DNA of 19,946 bases, from assembly GCA_964419225.1 (NCBI GenBank), contig CAYQPF010000093.1, forward strand, positions 1 through 19,946, written 5' to 3'. Within the stretch, counting starts at the first letter, position 1; each line of letters begins with the position of its first letter. Positions 1 through 8,225 of this stretch are shown here, one piece after another. The position numbers and the translations under genes are program-made. The notes below the pieces were generated by a model. The model saw only the letters and a list, made by a program, of their open reading frames with translations, was not told the origin of the DNA and made no database searches. The stretch comes from CAYQPF01 sp964419225 (GTDB lineage Bacteria; Cloacimonadota; Cloacimonadia; Cloacimonadales; CAYQPF01).

Positions 1-2295
1 CCGGACATCACCTTCATGGCGGATTTCAGTTATCAGTATGTGGAAGGTCTGGGCAAAATCGTGAATATTGGGCATGGAACTATCTCAAAAGGCTGGTTTT
101 TCTCTGAGAAGAATATCAGTAAACGCGAGAATTGTGCTGACCTGATCTGTGTGCCAGGTACAATTCACAGGCAAATACTCAGTAAACAAGTATTTATTCC
201 GATCGAAGTAACCGGCATGCCTAAATTGGACTCTCTGTTTTCCAATCCACCAGATAAACAGGCAATTCTCAGAAAAATGAATTTACCTTTACAGAATAAA
301 ACTTTGCTTTTTGCTCCTACTTTTAACAATGAATTCAGTATTGTCCCTTATATGGAAGCCAATTTAAGGAAGTACATACCAGATTACATAAACATCATCA
401 TCAAGTTACATGGTGCTGCTCCTGAAGAATGGAAAAATAATTATCGACGTTTAGCTCAGACAGTATCTAATATTTATTATACAGAAGATTTGGATATCAC
501 CGAATCCATCATTGCATCTGATCTGCTACTCACAGATGTTTCCTCCGTTATTTATGAATACCTGCCTTTGAATAAACCTATTTTGCTGTTTGACAGTCCG
601 CATCAGACTGAGTATCAAATGTATGATCCCAAAGATCTGGAGTACAAATTCAGAGATGTGGGTGATCGGTTTTCCAGTCTGGACAAAATCCAGGAATTGC
701 TTTTCAAAAATATCCTCAATCCTGTAAGGGAAGATAGAATCAAAGAAATAGGAAAACAATTTATCTCTGTAACAGATGGAACCAGCTCAGCCAAGGTTGT
801 GCAAAGAGCTTTGGATCTTCTAAAATTGGATAAACCTAAAGATGTGATTTTTGTCAGATCAGAAAATCAGCAGGATATCCATAAATATCAGAATTTATGG
901 TCATCCCGATATGAAATAATTTATCTTACTAACCAGATATTACCAGAGAATTTTACCTGTAAAACTCCCGAACCACTCAGTAAAGTATTGAGCAGTCTGG
1001 ATTATCCACCTGAAAGAAAAATCATGTATTTTGAAGCAGATTGGACAACATCCCCAATGTTACCTACTTTCTTGTTCGCTCATTTGAATTATAATGAGAA
1101 AATTGGGTTAATCTGTCCCTTGCTCGATGATCAGCAGAATATTACTCTGCAGAATTTGAATATGAGAGTCAAAGATGCTCACAATTCAGAGAGGCCAATG
1201 CTGGGTTTACAATTGACCTATTCATTACCGGGTCAGGCTTCAGAAATAGATTTTGCTTTACCGGGTTGCTTCGCAATTAAACAAAAGGACATTCCTTTAC
1301 AATCCAGAACCTCCGTAATTATTGATGAAAAGATTTATTGGCTTGATTTGTTGAAGAACATTTTACAAAACAATAAAGCATTTTATCTTGCATACGATTG
1401 TTTGTTGTATAATCAATATACTAAAGCCCAAAAAAAATCAGAAACCAGTACTCCCAAAACTAAGGTTGAGGCAAAACCGAAAAACCGCCTGAGTATTGAT
1501 GAACTGCAGAGAGCTATCGAAGCAGATCCCTTTAATAAAGACAATATCATTCAGATAATTAAACTTTATTTTCAAGAGAAAAACTATGATCTTGTTGAGG
1601 TATTTTGTAATATGCTGGAAACAGACCCGGAAGCAATTCTCTATGCTGCAAGAGCAATGGAAAAACAGAATTTTAACCATGAAGCATTATTGAAATTGGG
1701 GAAAGTGAATTTACATTTTGTGAAGGATCCCCTCTTAAGAGCAGAAATCCTGACAGAAATGGCTAAACTCAATGTCAAAGAAAGCAACATCCCACAAGGT
1801 ATGGTTCTCCTGAAACAGGCTCTGGAACTTGATCCTGATAATGTTACGGCTCATCTTGTCTTAGGTTCGGCCTATTTGATGCAGAGCAATTTTGACGCAG
1901 CTCAGAAAGAATACCAATTTTGTTTCCAAAGAGATGCTACAAATTACAATGCCCTTCTAGGTATTGCTTTAGTCTGGCAGAATAAAGAAAATTATGAAGA
2001 GGCAATACGGATTTATATGACTTTGCTGGAAGATAATGAAGAAGATCTGTCAATCATCAAGAATCTGTTAACCTGCTCTTATCTGAGCAAAAATTTTGCA
2101 CCGGTTGAGCATGCTCTCAGAGAGTATCTATCTCTGCATCCGGCTAATCTGAATGTGCTTTTTACTTTTGCCGGTGTACTCTATGAACAGAAAAAATATG
2201 CAGAAACCCTTGACGCTCTGGATAAGATTCTGCTTTTTGATGATAATTATCCAGGAGCAAACGAACTGAAGAATAAAATAAATATGGTTTACTAA
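1..2295 (+). CDS. CDP-glycerol glycerophosphotransferase-like protein with C-terminal TPR domain (5' partial)
   Basis: The frame is open through base 1, so the ATG at 16 is probably internal and the N-terminus lies outside the window. Numbering from that ATG, residues 1-270 look like the CDP-glycerol glycerophosphotransferase family (TagB/TagF type): a GHGT motif at 19-22, KLHG at 130-133, and the signature LLTDVSSVIYEY followed by LNKPIL at 171-190. Family members transfer glycerophosphate or related groups onto envelope polymers, in the cytoplasm at the membrane. Residues about 280-480 form a second globular region I cannot assign; a glycosyltransferase-like fold is possible. Residues about 495-755 are TPR-like helical pairs (for example ALELDPDNVTAHLVLGSAYL), which usually bind proteins. 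The deacetylase at 2498 follows 202 bases downstream on the same strand, consistent with an envelope-polysaccharide setting. The true substrate is unknown; the family call is good, the reaction less so. Confidence 0.8.
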   Translation, partial: PDITFMADFSYQYVEGLGKIVNIGHGTISKGWFFSEKNISKRENCADLICVPGTIHRQILSKQVFIPIEVTGMPKLDSLFSNPPDKQAILRKMNLPLQNKTLLFAPTFNNEFSIVPYMEANLRKYIPDYINIIIKLHGAAPEEWKNNYRRLAQTVSNIYYTEDLDITESIIASDLLLTDVSSVIYEYLPLNKPILLFDSPHQTEYQMYDPKDLEYKFRDVGDRFSSLDKIQELLFKNILNPVREDRIKEIGKQFISVTDGTSSAKVVQRALDLLKLDKPKDVIFVRSENQQDIHKYQNLWSSRYEIIYLTNQILPENFTCKTPEPLSKVLSSLDYPPERKIMYFEADWTTSPMLPTFLFAHLNYNEKIGLICPLLDDQQNITLQNLNMRVKDAHNSERPMLGLQLTYSLPGQASEIDFALPGCFAIKQKDIPLQSRTSVIIDEKIYWLDLLKNILQNNKAFYLAYDCLLYNQYTKAQKKSETSTPKTKVEAKPKNRLSIDELQRAIEADPFNKDNIIQIIKLYFQEKNYDLVEVFCNMLETDPEAILYAARAMEKQNFNHEALLKLGKVNLHFVKDPLLRAEILTEMAKLNVKESNIPQGMVLLKQALELDPDNVTAHLVLGSAYLMQSNFDAAQKEYQFCFQRDATNYNALLGIALVWQNKENYEEAIRIYMTLLEDNEEDLSIIKNLLTCSYLSKNFAPVEHALREYLSLHPANLNVLFTFAGVLYEQKKYAETLDALDKILLFDDNYPGANELKNKINMVY

Positions 2296-2497
2296 ATATT
2301 CTAAATGGCTTTGATTAATCTGGTGTCATATCAAACACGAAATGACAGTTGGAATTGATAGCCGCAATATATAAATAACTGAAAGTAAATTCTCTTCTGG
2401 AGAGGAGTACGGCTTTAGCCGGGAGGTGTGTTGTGTCCCAATCTTTCATCACACAAACCATCCTGGACATGAAAGTAGTTTTATAATGGAGTAGTTA
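2296..2497. other. 202-bp intergenic gap with one GGCTTTAGCC hairpin
   Basis: No open frame of note. It contains the perfect palindrome CGGCTTTAGCCG at 2410-2421, whose core GGCTTTAGCC is the reverse complement of GGCTAAAGCC at 4113-4122 in the next gap. No U-tract follows, so it does not look like an intrinsic terminator. No convincing promoter was recognised. Confidence 0.6.
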
Positions 2498-3742
2498 ATG
2501 GGAAAAGTAATAAAGAAGAGTCGCAAAAGTACAAAAAGTGTGAGATCCAGCAGTATTGTCTGGTTATTGGTTCCGGCTTTGTTGATTTTGGGATGCATTT
2601 TATATTTGAGTAAAGGGGAAAAAGCCAATCTGCCACCGGTTCAGGTTGCTCAGGAGCAGGAAGAGGCTCCCGTTGAAGAACCCGAAGATAGTGTTGTTGC
2701 TGAACCTGTAACCAAAGCAGAAATCAAGAAACAGAAGAAAACAGATTTGATAAATAGTGATGTTTTTTTAAAAACTATTCTGCATTCAGCTCTAAAACTT
2801 GGAGTACTCGAAGATCTTTTCCATGTTAAAGTCAGAGATGAAGGGATCTTTATTGATATCCCTCTGAACAAAGCTAAGACAGATTTTAACTATGCCAATT
2901 ACTATATTCAGTCTCAATTGATTAAAAATAACGGAGTACTCATCTCAGGCAAAGAAAGTAAATATGCTGACTATCAGACCCTGATCTTTCAGGATAATTT
3001 AACCAAAAAGAACTATACTATAAAATTGCATTATGATACCAAGCATTCATATCCTCAGGAAAAAACCAAACTCGCCATCATTGTCGATGATTTCGGCAGT
3101 TTTTCCGGCGATCTGTTAGATGAATTTTGTGAATTGGACAGGAATTTAACCTTTGCGATCATGCCCAATCAGAAGTATTCGAAAGTATCGATGCAGAAAG
3201 CTTCGCAAAAAGGACATGAATTGATCCTGCATATTCCCATGGAACCAATTGATTACCCCAAGAGTAATCCTGGTAAAGATGCTGTTTTTGTCCAATATAA
3301 GCCTGCAAAAATACAGAGTATAGTTCTCGACGGGTTTAAACAATTACCACTATGTGTGGGAGCTAATAACCATATGGGAAGTTTGGCAAGTACAGATGAA
3401 GGAGTTATGGGTGCTGTGATGGAAGTACTTAAGCAAAGGGGTTCATACTTTGTGGATAGCCGGACAACCCCGGCCTCAGTTGCCTATAAAGTTGCTCAAA
3501 AATTCCTTATTCCCTCCTATCAAAGAGATCTTTATCTTGATGATCCCAACATCTCCGATAAAAACTTCCAGGAAAAAATCACCCGACTCGAAGAATTGAA
3601 GTTAAAAAGAAATTCAGTCATCGTGATCACTCATTGCCATAATGAAGAAAAACTGGTTTACCTGAAGAAATTCATCAAAAAAGCTGAACAAATGGGCTTT
3701 GAACTGGTCCCTGTATCCTTGCTGGAGAAAAGCAAAATCTGA
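2498..3742 (+). CDS. Divergent polysaccharide deacetylase family protein, membrane-anchored
   Basis: This 414-residue protein matches the divergent polysaccharide deacetylase family (PF04748, YibQ type), a branch of the NodB-like carbohydrate esterases acting on envelope polysaccharide outside the cytoplasm. Residues 1-19 are basic, 20-37 form one hydrophobic segment (signal anchor), and 45-80 are an acidic/Pro then Lys-rich linker. The catalytic-type domain covers about 190-410: AIIVDDFG at 193-200 with the Asp pair 197/198, FAIMPN at 219-224, GHELILHIPMEP at 239-250, GANNHMGS at 288-295, FVDSRTTP at 318-325 and VITHCH at 376-381. All the usual metal-site and catalytic positions seem present, so it is probably active. 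The ATG follows a GGAG at about 2488-2491 at normal distance. The region between the linker and the domain (90-180) is less conserved and unassigned. Confidence 0.87.
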   Translation: MGKVIKKSRKSTKSVRSSSIVWLLVPALLILGCILYLSKGEKANLPPVQVAQEQEEAPVEEPEDSVVAEPVTKAEIKKQKKTDLINSDVFLKTILHSALKLGVLEDLFHVKVRDEGIFIDIPLNKAKTDFNYANYYIQSQLIKNNGVLISGKESKYADYQTLIFQDNLTKKNYTIKLHYDTKHSYPQEKTKLAIIVDDFGSFSGDLLDEFCELDRNLTFAIMPNQKYSKVSMQKASQKGHELILHIPMEPIDYPKSNPGKDAVFVQYKPAKIQSIVLDGFKQLPLCVGANNHMGSLASTDEGVMGAVMEVLKQRGSYFVDSRTTPASVAYKVAQKFLIPSYQRDLYLDDPNISDKNFQEKITRLEELKLKRNSVIVITHCHNEEKLVYLKKFIKKAEQMGFELVPVSLLEKSKI

Positions 3743-3770
3743 AACTAATTATTAATTATCAATTATTAAT

Positions 3771-3826
3771 TATTAATGGGAGAGGAAATAACCTGAGATG
3801 TAGAACCAGCCTTTAGACTGGTTCAG
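3771..3826. repeat. 56-bp direct repeat, copy 1
   Basis: Identical over 56 bp to 3972-4027. It carries the inverted repeat GAACCAG (3803-3809), loop CCTTTAGA, CTGGTTC (3818-3824). The offset between copies is 201 bp. Confidence 0.9.
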
Positions 3827-3852
3827 TATCAGGTGTCAATAGGGAGTAAAAG

Positions 3853-3871
3853 CAGAAGATGTAATCTTCTG
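3853..3871. repeat. Perfect 8-bp hairpin with GTA loop
   Basis: CAGAAGAT (3853-3860), loop GTA (3861-3863), ATCTTCTG (3864-3871). The same three-base GTA loop recurs in the TGTCC/GGACA hairpin at 4391-4403. Confidence 0.75.
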
Positions 3872-3971
3872 ATACCGAATTCTGTGCAGTTTAAAAGCAA
3901 AGCTTTTTTGGTAAGTCCTTGCCCTTAGCAAGGGAAAGGATTTAGGATAGGGTTGTGATTTAATCATTATC

Positions 3972-4027
3972 TATTAATGGGAGAGGAAATAACCTGAGAT
4001 GTAGAACCAGCCTTTAGACTGGTTCAG
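3972..4027. repeat. 56-bp direct repeat, copy 2
   Basis: Identical to 3771-3826, with the internal hairpin at 4004-4025. The copies diverge at once on both sides, which gives sharp boundaries. Confidence 0.9.
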
Positions 4028-4146
4028 GTCAGATGCAGTGGTGAGTGAAAGCTGGTTAGTACTTTAAAACTAAAATTCTTTCATTTTTTGGCAAAGCATT
4101 AATAAGGATTTTGGCTAAAGCCCGAATGGGTGTGGGTTAATTTATA

Positions 4147-4164
4147 CCCGGCATAAATGCCGGG
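4147..4164. repeat. Perfect 8-bp GC-rich hairpin
   Basis: CCCGGCAT (4147-4154), AA, ATGCCGGG (4157-4164). It is the most stable hairpin of the gap by inspection. No U-run follows on either strand, so a classic intrinsic terminator is unlikely. Confidence 0.75.
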
Positions 4165-4225
4165 CCTATTGATGCACAAAGTTATGAAGCCAGGTCCAAT
4201 CAGGCATTGTTTGCCTCATCAATAG

Positions 4226-4245
4226 CCTTCGGTTTTAACCGGAGG
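4226..4245. repeat. 9-bp hairpin with TT loop
   Basis: CCTTCGGTT (4226-4234), TT, AACCGGAGG (4237-4245), one G-T wobble, otherwise fully paired. It is part of the hairpin set of this gap. Confidence 0.65.
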
Positions 4246-4530
4246 ATTAATAAGAAACGAATATTCCTCTCTCCCTAATGGCTTCAGCCAAATTCTCTTT
4301 CAATAATCATAATGAAAAAAAATTGTCTTATGAAATTCTATTTTGGTTCTGGTATGTCCAGGCGAGGGTTTAAGTACTGACTTGTCTGACTGTCCGTAGG
4401 ACATAAGAATTTAGACTGCTGCTTTAGCTGCAGGTATAAATAACCATCAAGTCTCCGTCCGATAGGACGCAAGATTATTATTCGAGGCTTGTCCTGATTT
4501 TCAAATTTAACCTCCGAAACAAAAACTCTC

Positions 4531-4570
4531 AAACCGCGTCCATCTGCGTATTCTGTGTTGATCCGCGTTC
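4531..4570 (-). repeat. 10-bp-period repeat, ACGCGGAT type
   Basis: On the minus strand four consecutive 10-base units read GAACGCGGAT, CAACACAGAA, TACGCAGATG, GACGCGGTTT (4570 down to 4531), sharing ACRCRGA at about the same place in each unit. The array at 13971-14010 has the same period and a closely related consensus on the plus strand. Confidence 0.65.
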
Positions 4571-4628
4571 TATTAAGCGTCTCCTTATTCCATTTTTGGA
4601 GCAGCCATTAGACACAGGATATAATGCT

Positions 4629-5702
4629 TCAGTTTTTTCCTTCCGTGATTATTTTCTTCTCTTTCAACCAAACGATGAAATCGTTTACCTGGGCCTGTAG
4701 GTTTTCAAGGGCAAGTTTGTATGTTTTTTCATAGGATAATTGTCTATTGGAATAACTTGAACCAAAGAGTTGATCATTGAGAATTTGTTTTTGTTTCTCA
4801 TAGGCAAGCATGATTTCTTTTTTCTTTTGATAATATTCCTGAATTTTATTCTTATCTTCTTTGAAATTGTTTTTTTCTGAATCCATGAAATATTGATTAT
4901 ACAAATTCTGAAGATCTTTAGGGTATTTTCTTTCCAGTTTTTCAAGACTTTTAGAAATTTTGTCCCTTTTATTCTGATCATCTTCAGCCTTGTCCATACT
5001 TTTGGTTAGAGGATCATAAAACACACCGCAGGTAAATTTTCCGTATGAATCTAATTGGGGTACAAGTTGTCTGGCTACAAATTTTGTGTCGAAAGATGAA
5101 ACAGTTGAACGATTTTGTGTAGAACTCCAAAATTTGTCGTAATTATCTTTGGTTACATAAACAATGCCGAGATTACTTTTTTCGGAAAATAAATTTAGGT
5201 TCAAAGGCTTTTTTCTGTCGGGAACATTAGCATATCTGCTTTTCCCGGTCTCTCTATTAATATTCTTCTGATAAGTAATGAAGGATAAATCCTTAAATGT
5301 CTTATCTGTATCAGAGAATTTGATGCCATACTGAGAAAACATCTCAATGATGATTTTTTGGGCGTCGGCTTCCGTTATAAAAACAGGAGGACTCTGCACA
5401 ACACATCCAATTGCACCTCTTCCATCCCCGTGATCAAAAACAGGTGCACAATCATACTGCGGAGTTTTAACATTATTTTGTCGCTTGCTCATATTTTTAT
5501 TTTTGTTTTCGACAAGCTGTTGGGATGCTTTGGGCAAAGTTGACGTATCTGCTTTAGAGTTATTTTGAAGAAACAGGGTAAGCATTGCCAGGAATACAGC
5601 CTTATGAGAAAGAAAGGGCATTTGTCCCTTGGTAGAAGGTGTATAGTTATTCTCATTCGGGTAAGCAGGAGTCTCGTATTTTTTTACAGGTTGTATTTTC
5701 AT
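4629..5702 (-). CDS. Conserved hypothetical HGDG protein 2 (357 aa)
   Basis: I do not recognise a named family. The protein is a paralogue of the 8226-9299 product, equal in length (357 aa). Shared features: a 30-residue polar start (MKIxPxxKYxxPxYP, later QMPF), a short hydrophobic stretch at about 35-47, a variable Asn/Lys/Thr-rich linker, then CAPVFDHGDGRGAIGC at 85-100 with Cys85, His91 and Cys100, a VDQ-like helix region including FSQYGIKF, SNLGIVYVT at 176-184, LVPQLDSYGKFTCGVFYDP at 213-231 with Cys225, a charged coiled-coil-like segment (about 235-325), and the amphipathic end QAQVNDFIVWLK. Three conserved Cys suggest an exported or disulfide/metal protein, but this is inference. The ATG at 5702 follows the HEAT protein 2 stop by one base, with AAAGGA about 7-8 bases upstream, so it is translated with that gene. 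Its last 57-bp block is identical to HGDG protein 1. Confidence 0.75.
   Translation of the reverse strand: MKIQPVKKYETPAYPNENNYTPSTKGQMPFLSHKAVFLAMLTLFLQNNSKADTSTLPKASQQLVENKNKNMSKRQNNVKTPQYDCAPVFDHGDGRGAIGCVVQSPPVFITEADAQKIIIEMFSQYGIKFSDTDKTFKDLSFITYQKNINRETGKSRYANVPDRKKPLNLNLFSEKSNLGIVYVTKDNYDKFWSSTQNRSTVSSFDTKFVARQLVPQLDSYGKFTCGVFYDPLTKSMDKAEDDQNKRDKISKSLEKLERKYPKDLQNLYNQYFMDSEKNNFKEDKNKIQEYYQKKKEIMLAYEKQKQILNDQLFGSSYSNRQLSYEKTYKLALENLQAQVNDFIVWLKEKKIITEGKN
4662..4718 (-). repeat. 57-bp perfect repeat within HGDG genes, copy 2
   Basis: Identical over 57 bp to 8250-8306 and read in the same frame; it encodes the C-terminal LALENLQAQVNDFIVWLK block. It contains a 7-bp inverted repeat AAACGAT-GAA-ATCGTTT at 4670-4686. 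Confidence 0.9.
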
Positions 5703-5703
5703 A

Positions 5704-8217
5704 TTATTGTCCTTTCAGGCTTTCCCATTCCGGCTTTCTAAACCTGAATATGTCTTCTTTTACTAATTTATTGTAGTCCAAAATAGATTCAACTGTAGTA
5801 GATTCCAGATAGGCTTCAACTGCAGTTTCGAGACTTTCATTAAAACATTGAGAATAACCTCTGGCCAGAGTTATACTTGGTTTATTATTAAACAGTTCGA
5901 TTAGTTGCTCAACGTATTCCGTTTTACCCAAACATATCAGAGCAAAAGCAGCGTTTTCCCTTTTTTGGGGCTCTGCTTGCAAATCTTCCATCAGAACAGA
6001 TTTAACCTGATCCCAATTGTCTTTAAGTTTAACTTTGTCTTTAGTACCTATCCAATAATATACTTGTTCCTGAGAAGAAACTGGTTTCCAACCCAGACGG
6101 TCCAGAGCTTCACAAATCCTGTCATTCATATCCCAACAAGGTAACAAAGGCACAATATGTGGAACAGCTTTTTTGTCTCCAATTTTACCCAAGTCATAAA
6201 CTGTACTAATAACAACGTTGGGGTTTTCATCTTTGAGATATGGTATCAGGATTTCAGCATTTTCATTTATTTTCCTAATCAAGCTTGGGATAACATCCCG
6301 ATTTGAATTGTTCGTATTATCTAAATAATCAGTAAACATTTTTAAAGGTATTTTATCATTCATATTTAACAAAGCCTGAACAATATCATATACAACAATG
6401 TTATCCTTTTTTTCTTTGGATAAAAGGGAAAGAAGTGGATTAACAGCTTCTATCTCACCGATATTGTCTAAAGCTTCTATTGCAGAATACACAAATTCCT
6501 TGTTGTCACTATCCAAAAAAGGAATCAAACAGGAGATTGCTTCTTTAGCTTTGAAATTGCCTAATGCTTCGATAGCTGACTCAACCACCTCGTCAACACT
6601 ATCTGACAAACAAGAGATTATAGGCACTATGGCTATTGGATCTTCAATTCGGGTAAGTGCTTTTATGGCATCAACCTTATAAGGGTTAGCAGGAGTTTGT
6701 AAAAATGCAATAATTGGTTTTGAGGCCCGTTTACTGGCTATCTTGCTTAAAACAATGACTATATGGCCAGTTTCATAAGATATTTCACCTGTCAGTAAAT
6801 TAATCAATGGATCAACTGCAAGAGTATCACCAATATTACCCAGAGTTTCAACAGCAAGAAAACGATTACAGTATTGAGAATCATTCAGGCAATCATTCAG
6901 CAAATTATTAATTACAATTCTTGTACATTGCTCGTTCTTTAAAGAACTATCAGCTTTATAAAGTTCATTTAATGAAGTAATAGCAGCAAATTTTAGATCT
7001 TTATTATTGCTTTTCAAATAATCAGCCAAAGCCGCAAAAGACGCTTCATTACTAATTTGTGCCAAAGCATCTGTTAATTTCTGATAAGACTGGTAATTGT
7101 TATCGGGATTGTTGATCAGGTTTTGCAATGACTGAACATCCTGATATTCGTTACAGTTTATTAAAGCTAGAATTGAAGCACTGCGTACTTCAATATTTTT
7201 GTCCTGAAGGCAAGTTGTAAGGTGTTTTACAGTTATACTATCGGTTAAGGAACTTAAGCATTTAATAGCAGATATCCTTACATCTGCATCCTGATCCTGT
7301 AAACAAAGGTATATCCGGTCTTTAATTGTAATGGTTTCATATTTGCTCATTGCCTCAAGAGCTGCCTTTCTGATAACTTTATTAGGGTTATTTAGGAAAT
7401 AAAGAAGAATTTTCTTTGAGTTATCTGAGTTCAGTTGTGCTATGGACTCAGCTGCTAAATGAATGACTTTTTGACTGCTGTCTGTTTCAACCACATTTTT
7501 AAGCACTGAAACACTTTTTTTAAAATTAATAGCATTATAAAACCTGATAGCGATTAACCTGACAGATTCTGAAGGATTATGTAACTCCTGTTCAATATAA
7601 TCCAAAGAATTTCTAATTCTAACGTCAATTCTAGGGTAATCCAGTGAAACCACTTGCTTAGAATCCAATTGTCTGGCATAATAACGGATTATCGTTGGTA
7701 TCACGCTAGGATTCCCAATTTTTTGCATGGCGTTTATAGCGTATTCCGCGGATGTAAAAGTGCTGTCATCGAGGCAGTTCATTAATCCTAAAGTAACAGT
7801 ATTATCCCGATATCCCGCTAAAGCAGACAGAGCTTCATAGCTTACATTCCAGTCCTTATCTCTTGCATATTTAAGCAAAAGTTCTCTGGCTTCCTCAGCT
7901 TTTAATTTCCCAAATATAGAAATTATATTGACTTTGGATTCATTGTCAACTTGATCAATTATCGGAATTAAGTATTCTATTACGGGTTTCCCTATCTTCT
8001 CCAGTTCGTCCCATTCTTTAGCCTCAATCAGATATTTGATCATCTCGGTTTGACTGACTGAATTCTTGAGTATTTTCATTTCTTTTTCAAATATTTGCTG
8101 CTTAAGCTTCTTACCTCTATTCTCAGGAAAATAAATTCTGGTACTTAGATAATTTGAATAAAACAGTAAGATAGTTGTAATTAAACAAAATTTCAATAAT
8201 CTGATCTTAATAATCAT
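5704..8217 (-). CDS. HEAT-repeat protein 2, exported or membrane-anchored (837 aa)
   Basis: Residues 1-25 are a basic then hydrophobic signal or anchor (KIRLLKFCLITTILLFYS); no lipobox Cys is placed as in its paralogue. A charged segment is followed by MIKYLIEAKEWDELEKIGKP at about 60-80, matching the motif often seen next to bacterial PBS-lyase-type HEAT repeats. From about 85 to 700 there are many HEAT units of roughly 31 residues (for example ALEAMSKYETITIKDR, AIEALGNFKAKEAISCLIPFL). The end is a distinct conserved module: CEALDRLGWKPVSSQEQVYYWIG (EQVYYWIG at 717-724) through RENAAFALICLGKTEYVEQL to residue 837. Such proteins are usually binding scaffolds; no catalytic motif is visible. 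It starts 8 bases after HGDG protein 1 and ends 1 base before HGDG protein 2, so all three are co-translated. It is a paralogue of the 9344-12124 product. Confidence 0.83.
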   Translation of the reverse strand: MIIKIRLLKFCLITTILLFYSNYLSTRIYFPENRGKKLKQQIFEKEMKILKNSVSQTEMIKYLIEAKEWDELEKIGKPVIEYLIPIIDQVDNESKVNIISIFGKLKAEEARELLLKYARDKDWNVSYEALSALAGYRDNTVTLGLMNCLDDSTFTSAEYAINAMQKIGNPSVIPTIIRYYARQLDSKQVVSLDYPRIDVRIRNSLDYIEQELHNPSESVRLIAIRFYNAINFKKSVSVLKNVVETDSSQKVIHLAAESIAQLNSDNSKKILLYFLNNPNKVIRKAALEAMSKYETITIKDRIYLCLQDQDADVRISAIKCLSSLTDSITVKHLTTCLQDKNIEVRSASILALINCNEYQDVQSLQNLINNPDNNYQSYQKLTDALAQISNEASFAALADYLKSNNKDLKFAAITSLNELYKADSSLKNEQCTRIVINNLLNDCLNDSQYCNRFLAVETLGNIGDTLAVDPLINLLTGEISYETGHIVIVLSKIASKRASKPIIAFLQTPANPYKVDAIKALTRIEDPIAIVPIISCLSDSVDEVVESAIEALGNFKAKEAISCLIPFLDSDNKEFVYSAIEALDNIGEIEAVNPLLSLLSKEKKDNIVVYDIVQALLNMNDKIPLKMFTDYLDNTNNSNRDVIPSLIRKINENAEILIPYLKDENPNVVISTVYDLGKIGDKKAVPHIVPLLPCWDMNDRICEALDRLGWKPVSSQEQVYYWIGTKDKVKLKDNWDQVKSVLMEDLQAEPQKRENAAFALICLGKTEYVEQLIELFNNKPSITLARGYSQCFNESLETAVEAYLESTTVESILDYNKLVKEDIFRFRKPEWESLKGQ

Positions 8218-8225
8218 ATAAAACT

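Larger units (their letters stand above)
3743..4628. other. 886-bp convergent intergenic region dense in short hairpins
   Basis: It lies between two converging transcription units and holds no believable gene. Perfect or near-perfect inverted repeats with 2-8 base loops occur at 3803-3824, 3853-3871, 3893-3907, 3917-3933, 4004-4025, 4113-4122, 4147-4164, 4202-4216, 4226-4245, 4279-4290, 4391-4403, 4416-4433 and 4456-4469. Stem sequences differ from one to the next, but many loops or centres read TT, TTTA, TAA, AA or GTA. A 13-bp direct repeat (3747-3759 and 3761-3773) opens the region. No U-tract terminator is seen for either flanking operon, so some hairpins may form the 3' ends of the converging mRNAs (inference). 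Confidence 0.7.

Noticed and set aside
3893..3911. Intrinsic terminator for the deacetylase gene
   Set aside because: AAAAGC-AAA-GCTTTT is followed by T bases, but the stem is AT-rich, weak and 150 bases past the stop.
3771..4027. CRISPR array
   Set aside because: Only two 56-bp repeats, one 145-bp gap that itself holds hairpins, and no cas gene nearby.
4338..4532. 64-codon minus-strand open frame in the hairpin gap
   Set aside because: It runs through three hairpins, has no ribosome binding site and no recognisable protein pattern.
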